Positions 19,701 through 27,689 of a DNA stretch of 64,000 nt are shown piece by piece (within the stretch, counting starts at the first letter, position 1; each line of letters starts with the position of its first letter). The notes under the pieces are model-generated. The model was not told the DNA's origin, ran no database searches, and worked only from the letters and a program-made list of their open reading frames with translations. Both the position numbers and the translations under genes were made by a program. Source of the stretch: CAVVEQ01 sp963806635 (GTDB lineage: Bacteria > Chloroflexota > Anaerolineae > Anaerolineales > Anaerolineaceae); the NCBI GenBank assembly GCA_963806635.1, contig CAWDZA010000016.1, forward strand, positions 1-64,000. Reading direction: 5' to 3'.

Positions 19701-20618
19701 GCGGGAATCGTGATCTCCAAGGATTACGCCGGTAAATCCATCACCGCCAACCAGATCGTTTCCGTAACCCGCGAGCAAAACCTGCTGGATGGATTCAGCC
19801 GAAGCTGGAAGGCTTCACTCAAAGATTACCAACATTACGAAGCAATCCCGCTGATCTCGCAGGGTATGCCGAAGGGTGTTTTGGAATTATTCTACTTGAC
19901 CCCGCCTTCAGCGGATGCGGAGTGGACCGATTTTCTTTCCAGTATCGCCAGCCAGTTAGCCATCACGCTTGATAACCTGGAGCTCTTCGAAAAATTGCGC
20001 ATCTCCAACCTGGAACTGACCACTGCTTATGACGCGACCATCGAGGGTTGGTCAAAAGCCATGGAACTGCGCGACCAGGAGACCGAGGGGCATGCCGAGC
20101 GGGTTGTGGATATCACCATCAGCCTGGCAAGGGCAGTGGGTGTGCCGGAAGCCTCGTTGGAGCACGTCCGCCGCGGAGCCTTGCTGCACGATATCGGCAA
20201 GATGGCCATCCCGGATAGCATTCTCTTCAAGCAGGGACCGCTTACAGCCGAGGAAACCCGCATCATGAAGCAGCATCCCACCTTCGCCCGGCAGTTGCTT
20301 TCCCCCATTGCTTATCTTCGGCCCGCGCTGGATATCCCCTACTGCCACCACGAGCAATGGGATGGCAGCGGTTACCCGCAAGGATTAAAAGGCAAGGAGA
20401 TCCCGCTATATGCCCGCATCTTCACCATTGTGGATGTTTGGGATGCCCTCCGTTCAGACCGGCCCTATCGGAAATCCTGGGCTGAGGAAAAAGTGAAGGT
20501 ACATATCCAACGGGCTGCCGGGCAAGCCTTTGATGCCGAGATCGTAGATGTATTTATCAAGGATGTTCTGCCTGGGATCACCGGCGCGAATTCCAAATCC
20601 GCACAGAAGAAGAGCTGA
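16755..20618 (+). CDS. membrane multi-sensor HD-GYP phosphodiesterase (1287 aa)
   Basis: A membrane helix (residues about 19-38) is followed by an extracytoplasmic sensor of about 230 residues and a second helix near 275-295. The cytoplasmic part reads in order GAF (about 325-480), PAS (about 490-610), PAS (about 625-740), GAF (about 750-890), GAF (about 920-1060) and HD-GYP (about 1105-1270). The HD-GYP domain retains H1113, LLHDIGKM (about 1143-1150) and HHEQWDGSGYPQGL with an intact GYP triplet, so c-di-GMP hydrolysis is expected from the family. No kinase, receiver or GGDEF domain is present. The TTG start at 16755 is chosen because it opens directly into the basic N-terminal tail; no strong Shine-Dalgarno is visible. 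The ligand is unknown. Confidence 0.88.
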   Translation: MDRQSPKQKGISKYLTPGRVVGLVSILLVAIFLIPVEEYLTHQYLQLQLEADRISVERDFKPLLFSFVRDIKTSETLASDMAEMISADLIQGEEITPKVLDQFVGSAITHAEGSLGVVISPDHIIQYSSPALRSLFPPGTDWYTFDDAVSKSARQAFQTGKPAISQPFQISPGWWVIAAHAPVIKDSQTWGLVSVIIDPQALSAKLGLVENAFPGYRFALSDAAGMQISGSALDPSRSAIWITSPDKLLGYSLAIQPIQAFGVTALKDFNLVRLIGIGLILLISLMLYGVINQRSNLTSAVNLRTRELTSANRSALLLSQCNEALVRIQTENEMLEKICQVVVNIGQYPFAWVGVLDDRYPGLVIPKACFGNQRSLVDLPSLSRYEMESYRQGGGEADVISDQPLRIENLEEVEFMAKWKNLPGIFPIRSVLLLPLMDNKVLIGLLAVHSSSPAVFNKTQVSLLSSLANDVAFGLTALRTRHSKRSTELSLRRERDMFQRLMETSPSGVLVVDAHSHITFFNNRAREIFGAPGSPSENLTDNLALWKALDEQNLPVDDTDLPYNKIMSTGLPLYNRILQLEVSPHDTRWVLVNGAPMLDADGNVESVILTLEDITINKKSEIALGKSEKRYRQLLETVQDGIWILDETLHTTYANQSMAEMLGYTTEEMPGKSILDFMTESQAASFRNDIPRLRQSKAIELDCEFTHRKGKLVITSIHTAPFTDERHRWKGLMAIVTNITSRRLKERELEAITRMANVLRDADTRSEVAGILLETMTGLFKGQGSALAVKDPAKKSFPFEYASGVWSTWQGSAHPSLSEVSRKVFETGRYYLSLQAGEDPNLAFPDFVAKSQTVLCLPLITHDKTIGVVWLGRDSKESQAVLPPAVDEVRLLTAASDIAASALQRATLLQKTELSLNRLSAQRDINLTISTSLDMKTVLEKLLRLVTDKLQVSAADVLLFDSESGALKYAAGKDIQPAPAFGAGIVISKDYAGKSITANQIVSVTREQNLLDGFSRSWKASLKDYQHYEAIPLISQGMPKGVLELFYLTPPSADAEWTDFLSSIASQLAITLDNLELFEKLRISNLELTTAYDATIEGWSKAMELRDQETEGHAERVVDITISLARAVGVPEASLEHVRRGALLHDIGKMAIPDSILFKQGPLTAEETRIMKQHPTFARQLLSPIAYLRPALDIPYCHHEQWDGSGYPQGLKGKEIPLYARIFTIVDVWDALRSDRPYRKSWAEEKVKVHIQRAAGQAFDAEIVDVFIKDVLPGITGANSKSAQKKS

Positions 20619-20696
20619 TTTTCAGATCGCTGCTTCGCTGGATTTTTCTGGAGTATGATTCCCCTTTATTATTTCCAACGTAAATAAGGAGTAGGA

Positions 20697-21509
20697 ATGT
20701 ACACCCTGACTATCAATTCCCATGCCGTTGAAAATTTGATCGTCAATTTCCTTCGGGAGGGATTTCAAAAAGCCGGATTGAGCCGGGCTGTGGTTGGCCT
20801 TTCGGGAGGGATCGATTCTGCCGTTTCCTGTTTCCTCGCTGCCTCCGCCCTCGGGCGTGAAAACGTGTTGGGCGTGCGCATGCCGTATAAAACCTCCTCG
20901 CCGGAATCCCTGGCACATGCCCAAATGGTTATTGACCAGCTCAAGATCGACTCATTAACCGTTGAAATTACACCCATGGTCGAGCCGCTCATTGAAAAAT
21001 TCCCGGAAATGAGCGCCGTGCGAAAAGGGAACTTGATGGCCCGTCAGCGCATGATCGTGCTCTATGATCAATCCGCCGCCACCCAGGCGTTGGTTGTGGG
21101 CACAGGGAATAAGACGGAGATCATCCTGGGTTACACCACCCTCTATGGTGATTCAGCCTGCGCGTTGAATCCAGTGGGGGATCTTTACAAAACCCAGGTT
21201 CGGCAATTGGCGGCCCATCTTGGCGTCCCCGAGGTGATCATTCACAAGCCGCCCTCGGCAGATTTATGGAAGGGTCAGACTGATGAAGGTGAAATGGGCA
21301 TCACTTATGAGGAAGTGGATAAACTGCTTTTTATGTTGATGGAGGAAGGCAAGACAGTGGAAGATTGTCTTAAGTCCGGTTACTCGACAGACTTCATCAA
21401 AGCAGTATTCGCCCGCGCCAAGGCGAACCGATTCAAGAGAAGTCTCCCCCCGATCGCGCAAGTGGGTGGGAGATCAATCACAGAGGCGGTTTTCGACCAG
21501 GTGATTTGA
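20697..21509 (+). CDS. nadE: NH3-dependent NAD+ synthetase (270 aa)
   Basis: NadE catalyses the ATP-dependent amidation of deamido-NAD+ to NAD+, the last step of NAD synthesis. The PP-loop motif LSGGIDSAV (about residues 38-46) binds ATP. VVGTGNKTEIILGYTTLYGD and the KPPSADLWKGQTDEGEMG stretch are the conserved synthetase motifs. The protein lacks the N-terminal nitrilase (glutaminase) domain, so ammonia rather than glutamine is the expected nitrogen donor. AAGGAGTAGGA precedes the ATG. It ends just before a strong shared terminator. Confidence 0.95.
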   Translation: MYTLTINSHAVENLIVNFLREGFQKAGLSRAVVGLSGGIDSAVSCFLAASALGRENVLGVRMPYKTSSPESLAHAQMVIDQLKIDSLTVEITPMVEPLIEKFPEMSAVRKGNLMARQRMIVLYDQSAATQALVVGTGNKTEIILGYTTLYGDSACALNPVGDLYKTQVRQLAAHLGVPEVIIHKPPSADLWKGQTDEGEMGITYEEVDKLLFMLMEEGKTVEDCLKSGYSTDFIKAVFARAKANRFKRSLPPIAQVGGRSITEAVFDQVI

Positions 21510-21528
21510 ACTGGATCAACCCGAATGA

Positions 21529-21563
21529 AAGAGAGACCGGCGGAATTCCCGCCGGTCTCTCTT
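21529..21563. terminator. bidirectional terminator between nadE and the SH3 lipoprotein gene
   Basis: A perfect 15-bp stem (AAGAGAGACCGGCGG at 529-543 paired with 549-563) with a 5-nt loop lies between two convergent genes. A- and T-rich ends on both sides allow it to act for both transcripts. Confidence 0.85.
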
Positions 21564-21575
21564 AATACCTGTTCT

Positions 21576-22406
21576 TTATGGGCAATCGACCTTGAAGCTC
21601 TTCCAGCCGGAATATATATTCTGGGGCGAAAGCAAATGAACTCTTACCTTGTCGGTGATATCCGCGCTGTAGGACTTGGTGGCTGAAGATCCAACTGTCC
21701 CTGCACCTGTGCTGGTCACAGTGCCTTGCGCCGAGTTATACCCGCTTTCTGTTTCGAATCGGTAGGTGTAGGTGATTGGTCCATTCGATGTAAAGGATGA
21801 AGAGAAAGTGATGACAACCGGGCAGGCGCCAGTGTAATCGCTGGGCGATGCCCCCACACCAACTGTTATGGCAGGTGGAGGAACCACGGGTAAGGCGCTA
21901 ATATCCCCTTCTACTGTAGTAGATCCTCCCCATGCCCAACATGGGTAATTGTATTTCGGGATTGAAATAAACCACCAGGAATTACTGCTGTTCCTTCCCT
22001 TTACGGGAGCTTTTCCATCGGTTTTCAAAAAATAACCGATTGCACCATAATCCGGTGCTGGGCCAAAACGGCAGTTAGTGTCCTCCACTGCAGAAATCAT
22101 CGGAACACCCGGGACGATGGTCGCTGTGGGTGGGGGCGGCGGGGTGATGGTTGGCCCCGGTGTGTTCGTTGCAGTCGGTGGGGGTTCTGGGGTATTTGTC
22201 GCCGGCGGTACTGTTGGAGAAGCAACCGCGGCAGCTGCCGCAGTAGCTGCTGCGTTCACCGCATCCACCGTCAGCGCAACCGCTGTGTTGAGGAACGCTT
22301 GATCGGGGGTTGGGGATTGCGCTGCGCTTCCAGGAAAATTACAAGCCCCCAGGATCACAGCACCAATCGTCAGGATCGCAAATAAACTTATCTTTTTCAT
22401 TCGCAC
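21576..22406 (-). CDS. lipoprotein with Thr/Pro stalk, SH3-like domain and C-terminal beta domain (276 aa)
   Basis: A lipoprotein signal (SLFAILTIGAVILGAC, lipobox Cys near residue 21) is followed by an Ala-rich segment and a Pro/Thr stalk (residues about 60-100). Residues about 103-165 look like a bacterial SH3 domain (CRFGPAPDYGAIGYFLKTDG, then WWFISIP). The last 90 residues are rich in Ser, Thr, Gly and aromatic residues and probably form an Ig-like beta domain with two cysteines. The protein would be anchored to the outer face of the membrane. Its role is unknown, although SH3b domains often bind cell-wall peptides. GAAAGGAAGG precedes the ATG. Confidence 0.75.
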   Translation of the reverse strand: MRMKKISLFAILTIGAVILGACNFPGSAAQSPTPDQAFLNTAVALTVDAVNAAATAAAAAVASPTVPPATNTPEPPPTATNTPGPTITPPPPPTATIVPGVPMISAVEDTNCRFGPAPDYGAIGYFLKTDGKAPVKGRNSSNSWWFISIPKYNYPCWAWGGSTTVEGDISALPVVPPPAITVGVGASPSDYTGACPVVITFSSSFTSNGPITYTYRFETESGYNSAQGTVTSTGAGTVGSSATKSYSADITDKVRVHLLSPQNIYSGWKSFKVDCP

Positions 22407-22480
22407 CTTCCTTTCAGGTATAAAGACGACAGCTTTTATCCGATTCCTTATCTTATCACAATCGCGTTCCTTTTACCCGT

Positions 22481-22993
22481 CTACTGTTCGTCGATGACAA
22501 CTTCGAGGATCTTCACTGCCGGGCTGTTGCGCTGCGCGGGATCGCGGGCCGGGATGGAGAGCACTACATCCATTCCCTTCACAACCTCGCCGAAAACGGT
22601 GTGTTTCATATCCAGCCAGGGGGTGGGCACATGCGTAATGAAGAATTGAGAACCGTTCGTATTGGGTCCTGCATTAGCCATGGACAAGATCCCGGGTTTG
22701 TCGTGACGCAACGCAGGATCGAATTCGTCTCCGAAATGATACCCCGGACCACCTGTGCCTGTTCCGGTGGGGTCGCCCCCCTGGGCCATGAAGTTAGTGA
22801 TCACCCGGTGAAAGATGGTGCCTTCGTAAAATCCCTGCCTGGCAAGGAAAATGAAATTGTTCGCCGTATAGGGAGTTGTCTTTGAAAACAGTTGGATAAC
22901 GATATCGCCCTTATCGGTTTTAATTGTGGCCATATAGGATTTGGCAGGGTCGATCAGAATTGCAGGCGGCTGGTTCCATTGTTTTTCAGGCAT
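22481..22993 (-). CDS. cyclophilin-type peptidyl-prolyl cis-trans isomerase (170 aa)
   Basis: The enzyme isomerises Xaa-Pro bonds. The cyclophilin core is complete: FHRVITNFMAQGGDPTGTGTGG carries the catalytic Arg, Phe, Met and Gln, then LSMANAGPNTNGSQFFI, and TVFGEVVKGMDVV. There is no signal peptide, so it is probably cytoplasmic. AAGGAGC precedes the ATG. It reads divergently from the WD40-like gene, and its own 3' end faces the lipoprotein promoter. Confidence 0.93.
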   Translation of the reverse strand: MPEKQWNQPPAILIDPAKSYMATIKTDKGDIVIQLFSKTTPYTANNFIFLARQGFYEGTIFHRVITNFMAQGGDPTGTGTGGPGYHFGDEFDPALRHDKPGILSMANAGPNTNGSQFFITHVPTPWLDMKHTVFGEVVKGMDVVLSIPARDPAQRNSPAVKILEVVIDEQ

Positions 22994-23190
22994 ATTTCGC
23001 TCCTTGGAATGATCAGGTGTCCGGATGGAGAGGATTATAAAATATTTCCACCCATTGGGTGGAGTATACCCGTTTTACCACCGGGATTCTACCTGCCGGG
23101 CAAGGAAAACTTCCCGTAGCCGTGGTGATTGCACGAATGAGGTCAGTCCTGAAGCTATCGGATATAATCTTTTACAGAGAAAAATGAAAT

Positions 23191-24498
23191 ATGGGCAAGT
23201 ACTGGGAACGTTTCAAGCAATTACCTCCGGGACGAAAATTCGAAGTGATCCTGGCGGTGGGGGTCACGGTAGTCCTGCTTGTGATGGTGGTCGCAATTGT
23301 GGCGGTCTCTTATAAACCCCCGGCTGCCCAGCCTGCCCCAAGCCCGTCTGCCACCGTCACCCCTACGGTAATCTTTCCCACTTTCCCTCTCACCCTAACC
23401 CCCCTCACGCCCACTTCTTCTCCCACATTTGACCCTCTCCACCCGTCCCAACCCACTCAGGTCTCCCCCACCCCAACCACCACTTTCACCCGCACCTCCA
23501 CCGTCACAGCCACCTGGTTCCTGACGTCGTTCCCTTCCTCCACCCTTGTCCCCTGGCCAACCTGGACGCGCACCCGGACGGTCACCCGCACACCCACGGT
23601 GACCCGGACGCGAACCCTCACCCGCACCGTTACCGAAACGCCAACCGTGACGCAGACCCTCACGGCCACCCTCACCCCCACGCCAACGATCACCTCCACG
23701 CCTCGTCCCCAGCGGATCGCCTTTACCGCCGACCAGGATGGGAGTGGCACCACCGGCATCTACACGATCAACCCGGATGGCACCAGCCTGGTCACAGTTG
23801 TACAGGAATCGGGCAGCACCCGGTTCTGGGATTGGTCGCCCGATGGAAAATGGATGCTCGCCCAGGATGAAAATATTCTGTTCAAGATCCGCCCAGATGG
23901 CACCGACTGGTCGTTGGTCACGATGCTCGCAACCAGCCTGGATGCCCAGGGGGTTTGGTCGCCGGATGGGTCGTACATCGTGTACCGGGATACAAAAGAT
24001 GGCAATGTGGATCTTTTCCGCATAAACCCTGCGGGCGGAGGGCTTGCGCAATTGACCAGCAACCCTGAGATCGAAATTTGTCCTGCGCTCGCTCCTCGTA
24101 AATCCGGTGTGTATTTCATACTTCAAAATATGCCCCAGCCCGGGCAGGATGGCTTATTTTACAAATCACCTGACTTTCCTTTAACAGCCCAGGCCATCGA
24201 AGGGAAATTCGAGTGCCTGGATTTCAATTCCAATGGATTCAACCTGGTGATCTCCCGTAACCTGGATGGGGCTTGGAACCTCCAATCCGGGGTTGCCAAT
24301 CCTGAACCGGGTTTTGTGGGTCTCACCTATCAGGGAAACAACCTCTCGCCATCCTACTCCGGGGATTATTCCAAGATCGTTTTTCTCTCCGATCAGACTG
24401 GAAGCATGGCGATCACGATCATGAATTCCGATGGGTCCGGCAACTTTTCGGTTCCAAATTCTCTCATTCATCCCCAAAATCCCCGCTGGATGCCCTGA
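23191..24498 (+). CDS. membrane-anchored TolB-like beta-propeller with Thr-rich stalk (435 aa)
   Basis: A membrane helix (residues about 18-42) is followed by a long stalk (about 45-172) made of repeated T-x-T units such as TRTRTVTRTPTVTRTRTLT, then PD40/WD40-like propeller blades (about 175-435: SPDGKWMLAQDE, SPDGSYIVYRDTKDGNVDLF, SGDYSKIVFLSDQTG). The propeller faces outside the cell. The function is unknown; the family often binds proteins or glycans. A TATAAT lies at 23163-23168. The low-complexity stalk gives this stretch an unusual C/A-rich base composition. Confidence 0.8.
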   Translation: MGKYWERFKQLPPGRKFEVILAVGVTVVLLVMVVAIVAVSYKPPAAQPAPSPSATVTPTVIFPTFPLTLTPLTPTSSPTFDPLHPSQPTQVSPTPTTTFTRTSTVTATWFLTSFPSSTLVPWPTWTRTRTVTRTPTVTRTRTLTRTVTETPTVTQTLTATLTPTPTITSTPRPQRIAFTADQDGSGTTGIYTINPDGTSLVTVVQESGSTRFWDWSPDGKWMLAQDENILFKIRPDGTDWSLVTMLATSLDAQGVWSPDGSYIVYRDTKDGNVDLFRINPAGGGLAQLTSNPEIEICPALAPRKSGVYFILQNMPQPGQDGLFYKSPDFPLTAQAIEGKFECLDFNSNGFNLVISRNLDGAWNLQSGVANPEPGFVGLTYQGNNLSPSYSGDYSKIVFLSDQTGSMAITIMNSDGSGNFSVPNSLIHPQNPRWMP

Positions 24499-24529
24499 TC
24501 CATTCATCAAAACTAATTAAGGATTCATC

Positions 24530-25330
24530 ATGAAAACCATCGTCATCACCGGCAGTACCCGCGGGATCGGATACGGGCTCGCGGATTCCTTCCTGGCCTC
24601 CGGATGTAATGTCGTCATCAGCGGAAGGGGTAGCGAATCGGTGGAAGCAGCCCGGAGTAAGATATCCGCTTCGCATACCGGCAGCGAGGTTCTCGGCTTG
24701 GCGTGTGATACCCGCGACCCGAATCAGGTTCAAAACCTATGGGATCAGGCAATTCAAAAATTCAACCGGGTGGATATCTGGGTCAACAACGCTGGTATTG
24801 CCAGCCCGGTAAACCCAGCTTGGGAGGTTCGCCGCGAGGATATCGGAGGGGTAATAGATACCAATCTAAAAGGTGCCTATTACGGGACGGGTGTAGCTGT
24901 GCGCGGTATGCTCACCCAGGGTTTTGGGGCGGTTTATAACCTGGAAGGTCTGGGCAGTGAAAAAGGCCGCATAGTTCCAGGCATGTCTCTTTACGGGCTG
25001 ACCAAGGCTGGTTTGCGCTATTTCAATGATTCCCTTTTCAAAGAGTTGGAGGGGAAACCGGTGATCGCCGGCGCGCTGCAGCCAGGCATGGTCGTCACCG
25101 ATTTGATCGGAGCGCAGAACTCGGGGGATCCAGCTGAATTTGAACGGGTGAAATGGATCACGAACATCATTGGCAACCGCGTGGAGGAAGTAACCCCCTG
25201 GCTGGTGGAGAAAATGCTCGCCAACACCCGAAATGGTGCCCGGTTCCGCTATATGTCCTCATTCAAAACCACCCTTCGTTTTCTGACTGCGCCGTTCGTC
25301 AAACGTGATCTCTTCAGCGATCAGGTGTAA
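24530..25330 (+). CDS. short-chain dehydrogenase/reductase (266 aa)
   Basis: This is a classical SDR with a Rossmann cofactor motif TGSTRGIGYGLA (residues about 7-18), NNAGIA (about 88-93), and the catalytic pair YGLTK (about 154-158). Ser/Gly residues lie where the active-site Ser is expected (LGSEKG). The substrate cannot be inferred. It may be co-transcribed with the methyltransferase 48 nt downstream. Confidence 0.85.
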   Translation: MKTIVITGSTRGIGYGLADSFLASGCNVVISGRGSESVEAARSKISASHTGSEVLGLACDTRDPNQVQNLWDQAIQKFNRVDIWVNNAGIASPVNPAWEVRREDIGGVIDTNLKGAYYGTGVAVRGMLTQGFGAVYNLEGLGSEKGRIVPGMSLYGLTKAGLRYFNDSLFKELEGKPVIAGALQPGMVVTDLIGAQNSGDPAEFERVKWITNIIGNRVEEVTPWLVEKMLANTRNGARFRYMSSFKTTLRFLTAPFVKRDLFSDQV

Positions 25331-25378
25331 TGATATTTATCCCAATCCCAAGGAATACTTGCGTCCGGGAGTTAGATA

Positions 25379-26050
25379 TTGATACAACCCAGGAGTGAGC
25401 CGCTGGCAAATATGGACCATTCTGTTGCCCGCGGCAATTACGACCGGTTAAGCAGCTGGTACGACTTTCTGGAAGGGAATTGGGAGCGTAAACCGCGCAA
25501 AGCAGCCCTTGCCGGGTTGGAAATTTGCCCAGGGGGCAGCGTCCTAGAGATTGGCTGTGGGACTGGCAACTCGCTTGAGGATTTACGCGAAATAACTACC
25601 GGATCGGGAAAAGTTTTTGGCGTCGATCTCTCCATGGGAATGCTTCGTCAGGCTCAAAAGCGCCTGCAGCCGGGGAAAATCGCGGATCAAATGGTCCTCG
25701 CCCAGGCAGATGCAGTGCGGCTTCCATTTCGGGATGAATTCTTTGACATTGTTTTTTTGAGCTTCACCCTGGAGGTATTTAGCCAGCCTGAAATTCCAGT
25801 GGTTCTGGCTGATTGCTACCGGGTGTTAAAACCAGGCGCCTTCCTGGGTGCGGTGGCTGTTACCAGGTCTGGCGGTTGGAGATGGATGGTCTGGCTTTAT
25901 GAAAAAATCCATAAGGCTTTCCCACAGGTGGTGGATTGTGCTCCCATCGATCTGGGCAATTATCTGGAAGAAGCTGGCTTTTGCGTAGTAAGTCGCCGGA
26001 CATTTTCGCTTTTCGGTATCGGGGTCGAAGCCGTGACTGCCAGGAAATGA
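25379..26050 (+). CDS. class I SAM-dependent methyltransferase (223 aa)
   Basis: The N-terminus YDRLSSWYDFLEGNWERK resembles UbiE/Methyltransf_11 proteins. The SAM-binding motif VLEIGCGTGNSLEDL (about residues 53-67), an acidic VDLSMGML, and DAVRLPFRDEFFDIVF follow. GGGAG lies 7 nt before the TTG used here, and an ATG at 25412 is the alternative start. The substrate is unknown; lipid or quinone methylation would be typical for this subgroup but is not shown. Confidence 0.85.
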   Translation: MIQPRSEPLANMDHSVARGNYDRLSSWYDFLEGNWERKPRKAALAGLEICPGGSVLEIGCGTGNSLEDLREITTGSGKVFGVDLSMGMLRQAQKRLQPGKIADQMVLAQADAVRLPFRDEFFDIVFLSFTLEVFSQPEIPVVLADCYRVLKPGAFLGAVAVTRSGGWRWMVWLYEKIHKAFPQVVDCAPIDLGNYLEEAGFCVVSRRTFSLFGIGVEAVTARK

Positions 26051-26280
26051 CGCTGGTCTCTCACCTGAATCAAAAATAAACAGGATACATTGGCTATTTT
26101 CATGCCCCTCTCACCTGGCGTTAATCCACGGGTGATATAACTGTCGATGGAAAGGTTCCCATGAAAATAATCAATGCATTTCAAGGTTTTATTCGGTGGA
26201 TTTTCCTGATCTTTGCTGCCCGACCCCTGGAATATGTTCGGGTTGAGCAACGAATTCAAAGGTTTGATCGGAGGTCGAAG

Positions 26281-26749
26281 ATGAAAGGTTTTTGGAAATG
26301 GTTTTTGATTGTTCTCGGCGTTCTAATTCTCATTGGTTTGATCGCCACGCCGTTCGCAATGCATTCCATCTCCCGCCTGGGGGCTTACCCGATGATGCAG
26401 CAAGAATATCAGCAGGGTGGTCCTTCCTTCCGCGGTGATTTCGACGGGAATCAATACCTGCGGGGTGATTTTTCGGGGATGCCCATGCGCCGCGGAGGCA
26501 TGATGCCCTTTGGAGGTCTGATGATGTTGCCCTTCTTTGGTCTATTCTGCCTGGTATCTCTTGGGCGTGCTGGGATTTGCGGTATATGGGATCGTCGCCC
26601 TGGTGAATCATTCCAAATCCGTAAAAGTTTCACCAGTTGAAGTGGCCCAAGGACCACACACCGAGCCCTGCACTAAATGCGGAAAACCCGTGCAGGATGA
26701 GTGGACCAACTGCCCCCATTGCGGCCAAAAAGTGCGCCGCCCAAAATAA
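26281..26749 (+). pseudogene. small membrane protein with C-terminal zinc ribbon, frame-disrupted
   Basis: GGAGG 6 nt before the ATG at 26281 marks the start. The first frame gives a membrane helix (residues about 5-25), a Gly/Arg/Met-rich loop, and the start of a second helix, then runs off-family near 26567. Removing one G in the run CTTGGGCGTG restores LGVLGFAVYGIVALVNHSKS and leads into a zinc ribbon CTKCGKPV...CPHCGQKV that stops at 26749. The product would have two membrane helices and a cytoplasmic four-Cys zinc ribbon, about 155 residues. An in-frame ATG at 26161 exists but lacks comparable support. Confidence 0.65.
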
Positions 26750-26788
26750 GGATTCGGTTTCTTCAGGTGAACTCTTCTCCTCACCTTG

Positions 26789-26822
26789 GCCGGCTGCGTT
26801 TTTGCAGCCGGCTGTTTTTTTA
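26789..26822 (+). terminator. intrinsic terminator after the zinc-ribbon gene
   Basis: GCCGGCTGC (789-797) pairs perfectly with 804-812 over a 6-nt loop and is followed by TGTTTTTTT. Confidence 0.85.
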
Positions 26823-26875
26823 TCATCTCCGCCTGGGTTATACTTCAGGGATTCTGGATCGCGGAGATAACAAGA

Positions 26876-27619
26876 ATGGCAGCTGAAGAAAACCCTCCAA
26901 GCGGGAGCGAAAAGAAGATCGTCGTGCGCGAGAATGGACCATATATTGTTTATGGTGGTATTCCCCTCTTGAAAAAAACGCAAGTGGTTTCAGAATACGG
27001 GGAACCTCTGACCTGGAAAAATGAGGGGCAAATCCCGGTGGAAGGGGATGTCTACAAACTCTGTCGTTGCGGGAAATCCGCCCAAATGCCATTTTGCGAC
27101 AAAACGCATAAAACAATTGAATTCGACGGCACCGAAACAGCAGATCCTGGCCCAACGGAAGGACGCCAACGGCCACTTAAAAAAGGTGTTCACCTCTTTA
27201 TCAAGAAAGACCCCTCCCTCTGCATGACCTCCGGTTTTTGTGGATTCTATAAAGCCCCGCTTTCCACCTTCATCGCAGAATCCGGCGATACCCAGAAACG
27301 CTCGCTGGCTATGGCGATGGTGGAGCGCTGCCCCGCAGGTTCTCTCACCTACAGCATCGAGCCGGGGGAAGCGGATATCGAGCCCGATCTTCCCCAGGCG
27401 ATCGCCGATACTACTGAGATTACTTCCGAAGGCGCGATCATGGGTTCCCTGTGGGTGATGGGCGGCATACCGGTGGAGCGTGCAGACGGGCAGCCCTTCG
27501 AAACCCGCAACCGGGTGACGCTTTGCAACTGCGGGAAAAGCACCAACAAACCCCTCTGCGACGGAACCCACCGCCACCGTGCCCGGGAACTGGGCAGGCA
27601 GCGAAAGAAGATCACCTGA
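26876..27619 (+). CDS. iron-sulfur protein: CDGSH domain + divergent 4Fe-4S domain + CDGSH domain (247 aa)
   Basis: Two CDGSH-type 2Fe-2S sites are visible: C63-x-C65-x8-C74-D-x2-H78 (CRCGKSAQMPFCDKTH) and C217-x-C219-x8-C228-D-x2-H232 (CNCGKSTNKPLCDGTH). Between them, KKDPSLCMTSGFCGF and ERCPAGSLTY match the pattern of the divergent mono-cluster ferredoxin domain (Fer4_19). It has no membrane segment when started at the ATG at 26876, which has GGAG upstream; the longer frame from 26786 would run through the upstream terminator. An electron-transfer or cluster-storage role is likely by family, but the partner is unknown. Confidence 0.85.
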   Translation: MAAEENPPSGSEKKIVVRENGPYIVYGGIPLLKKTQVVSEYGEPLTWKNEGQIPVEGDVYKLCRCGKSAQMPFCDKTHKTIEFDGTETADPGPTEGRQRPLKKGVHLFIKKDPSLCMTSGFCGFYKAPLSTFIAESGDTQKRSLAMAMVERCPAGSLTYSIEPGEADIEPDLPQAIADTTEITSEGAIMGSLWVMGGIPVERADGQPFETRNRVTLCNCGKSTNKPLCDGTHRHRARELGRQRKKIT

Positions 27620-27689
27620 TCTGTTCACCGCCTAACCTTTCCAATGAACCGGTTTATAATTTAATTAACATACTCCCATCGGAGGAAGG

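Noticed and set aside
23560..23720. Possible CRISPR-like or minisatellite repeat in the ACCCGCACC-rich stretch
   Set aside because: It encodes the T-x-T stalk of the beta-propeller protein; the units are degenerate, in frame and without spacers.
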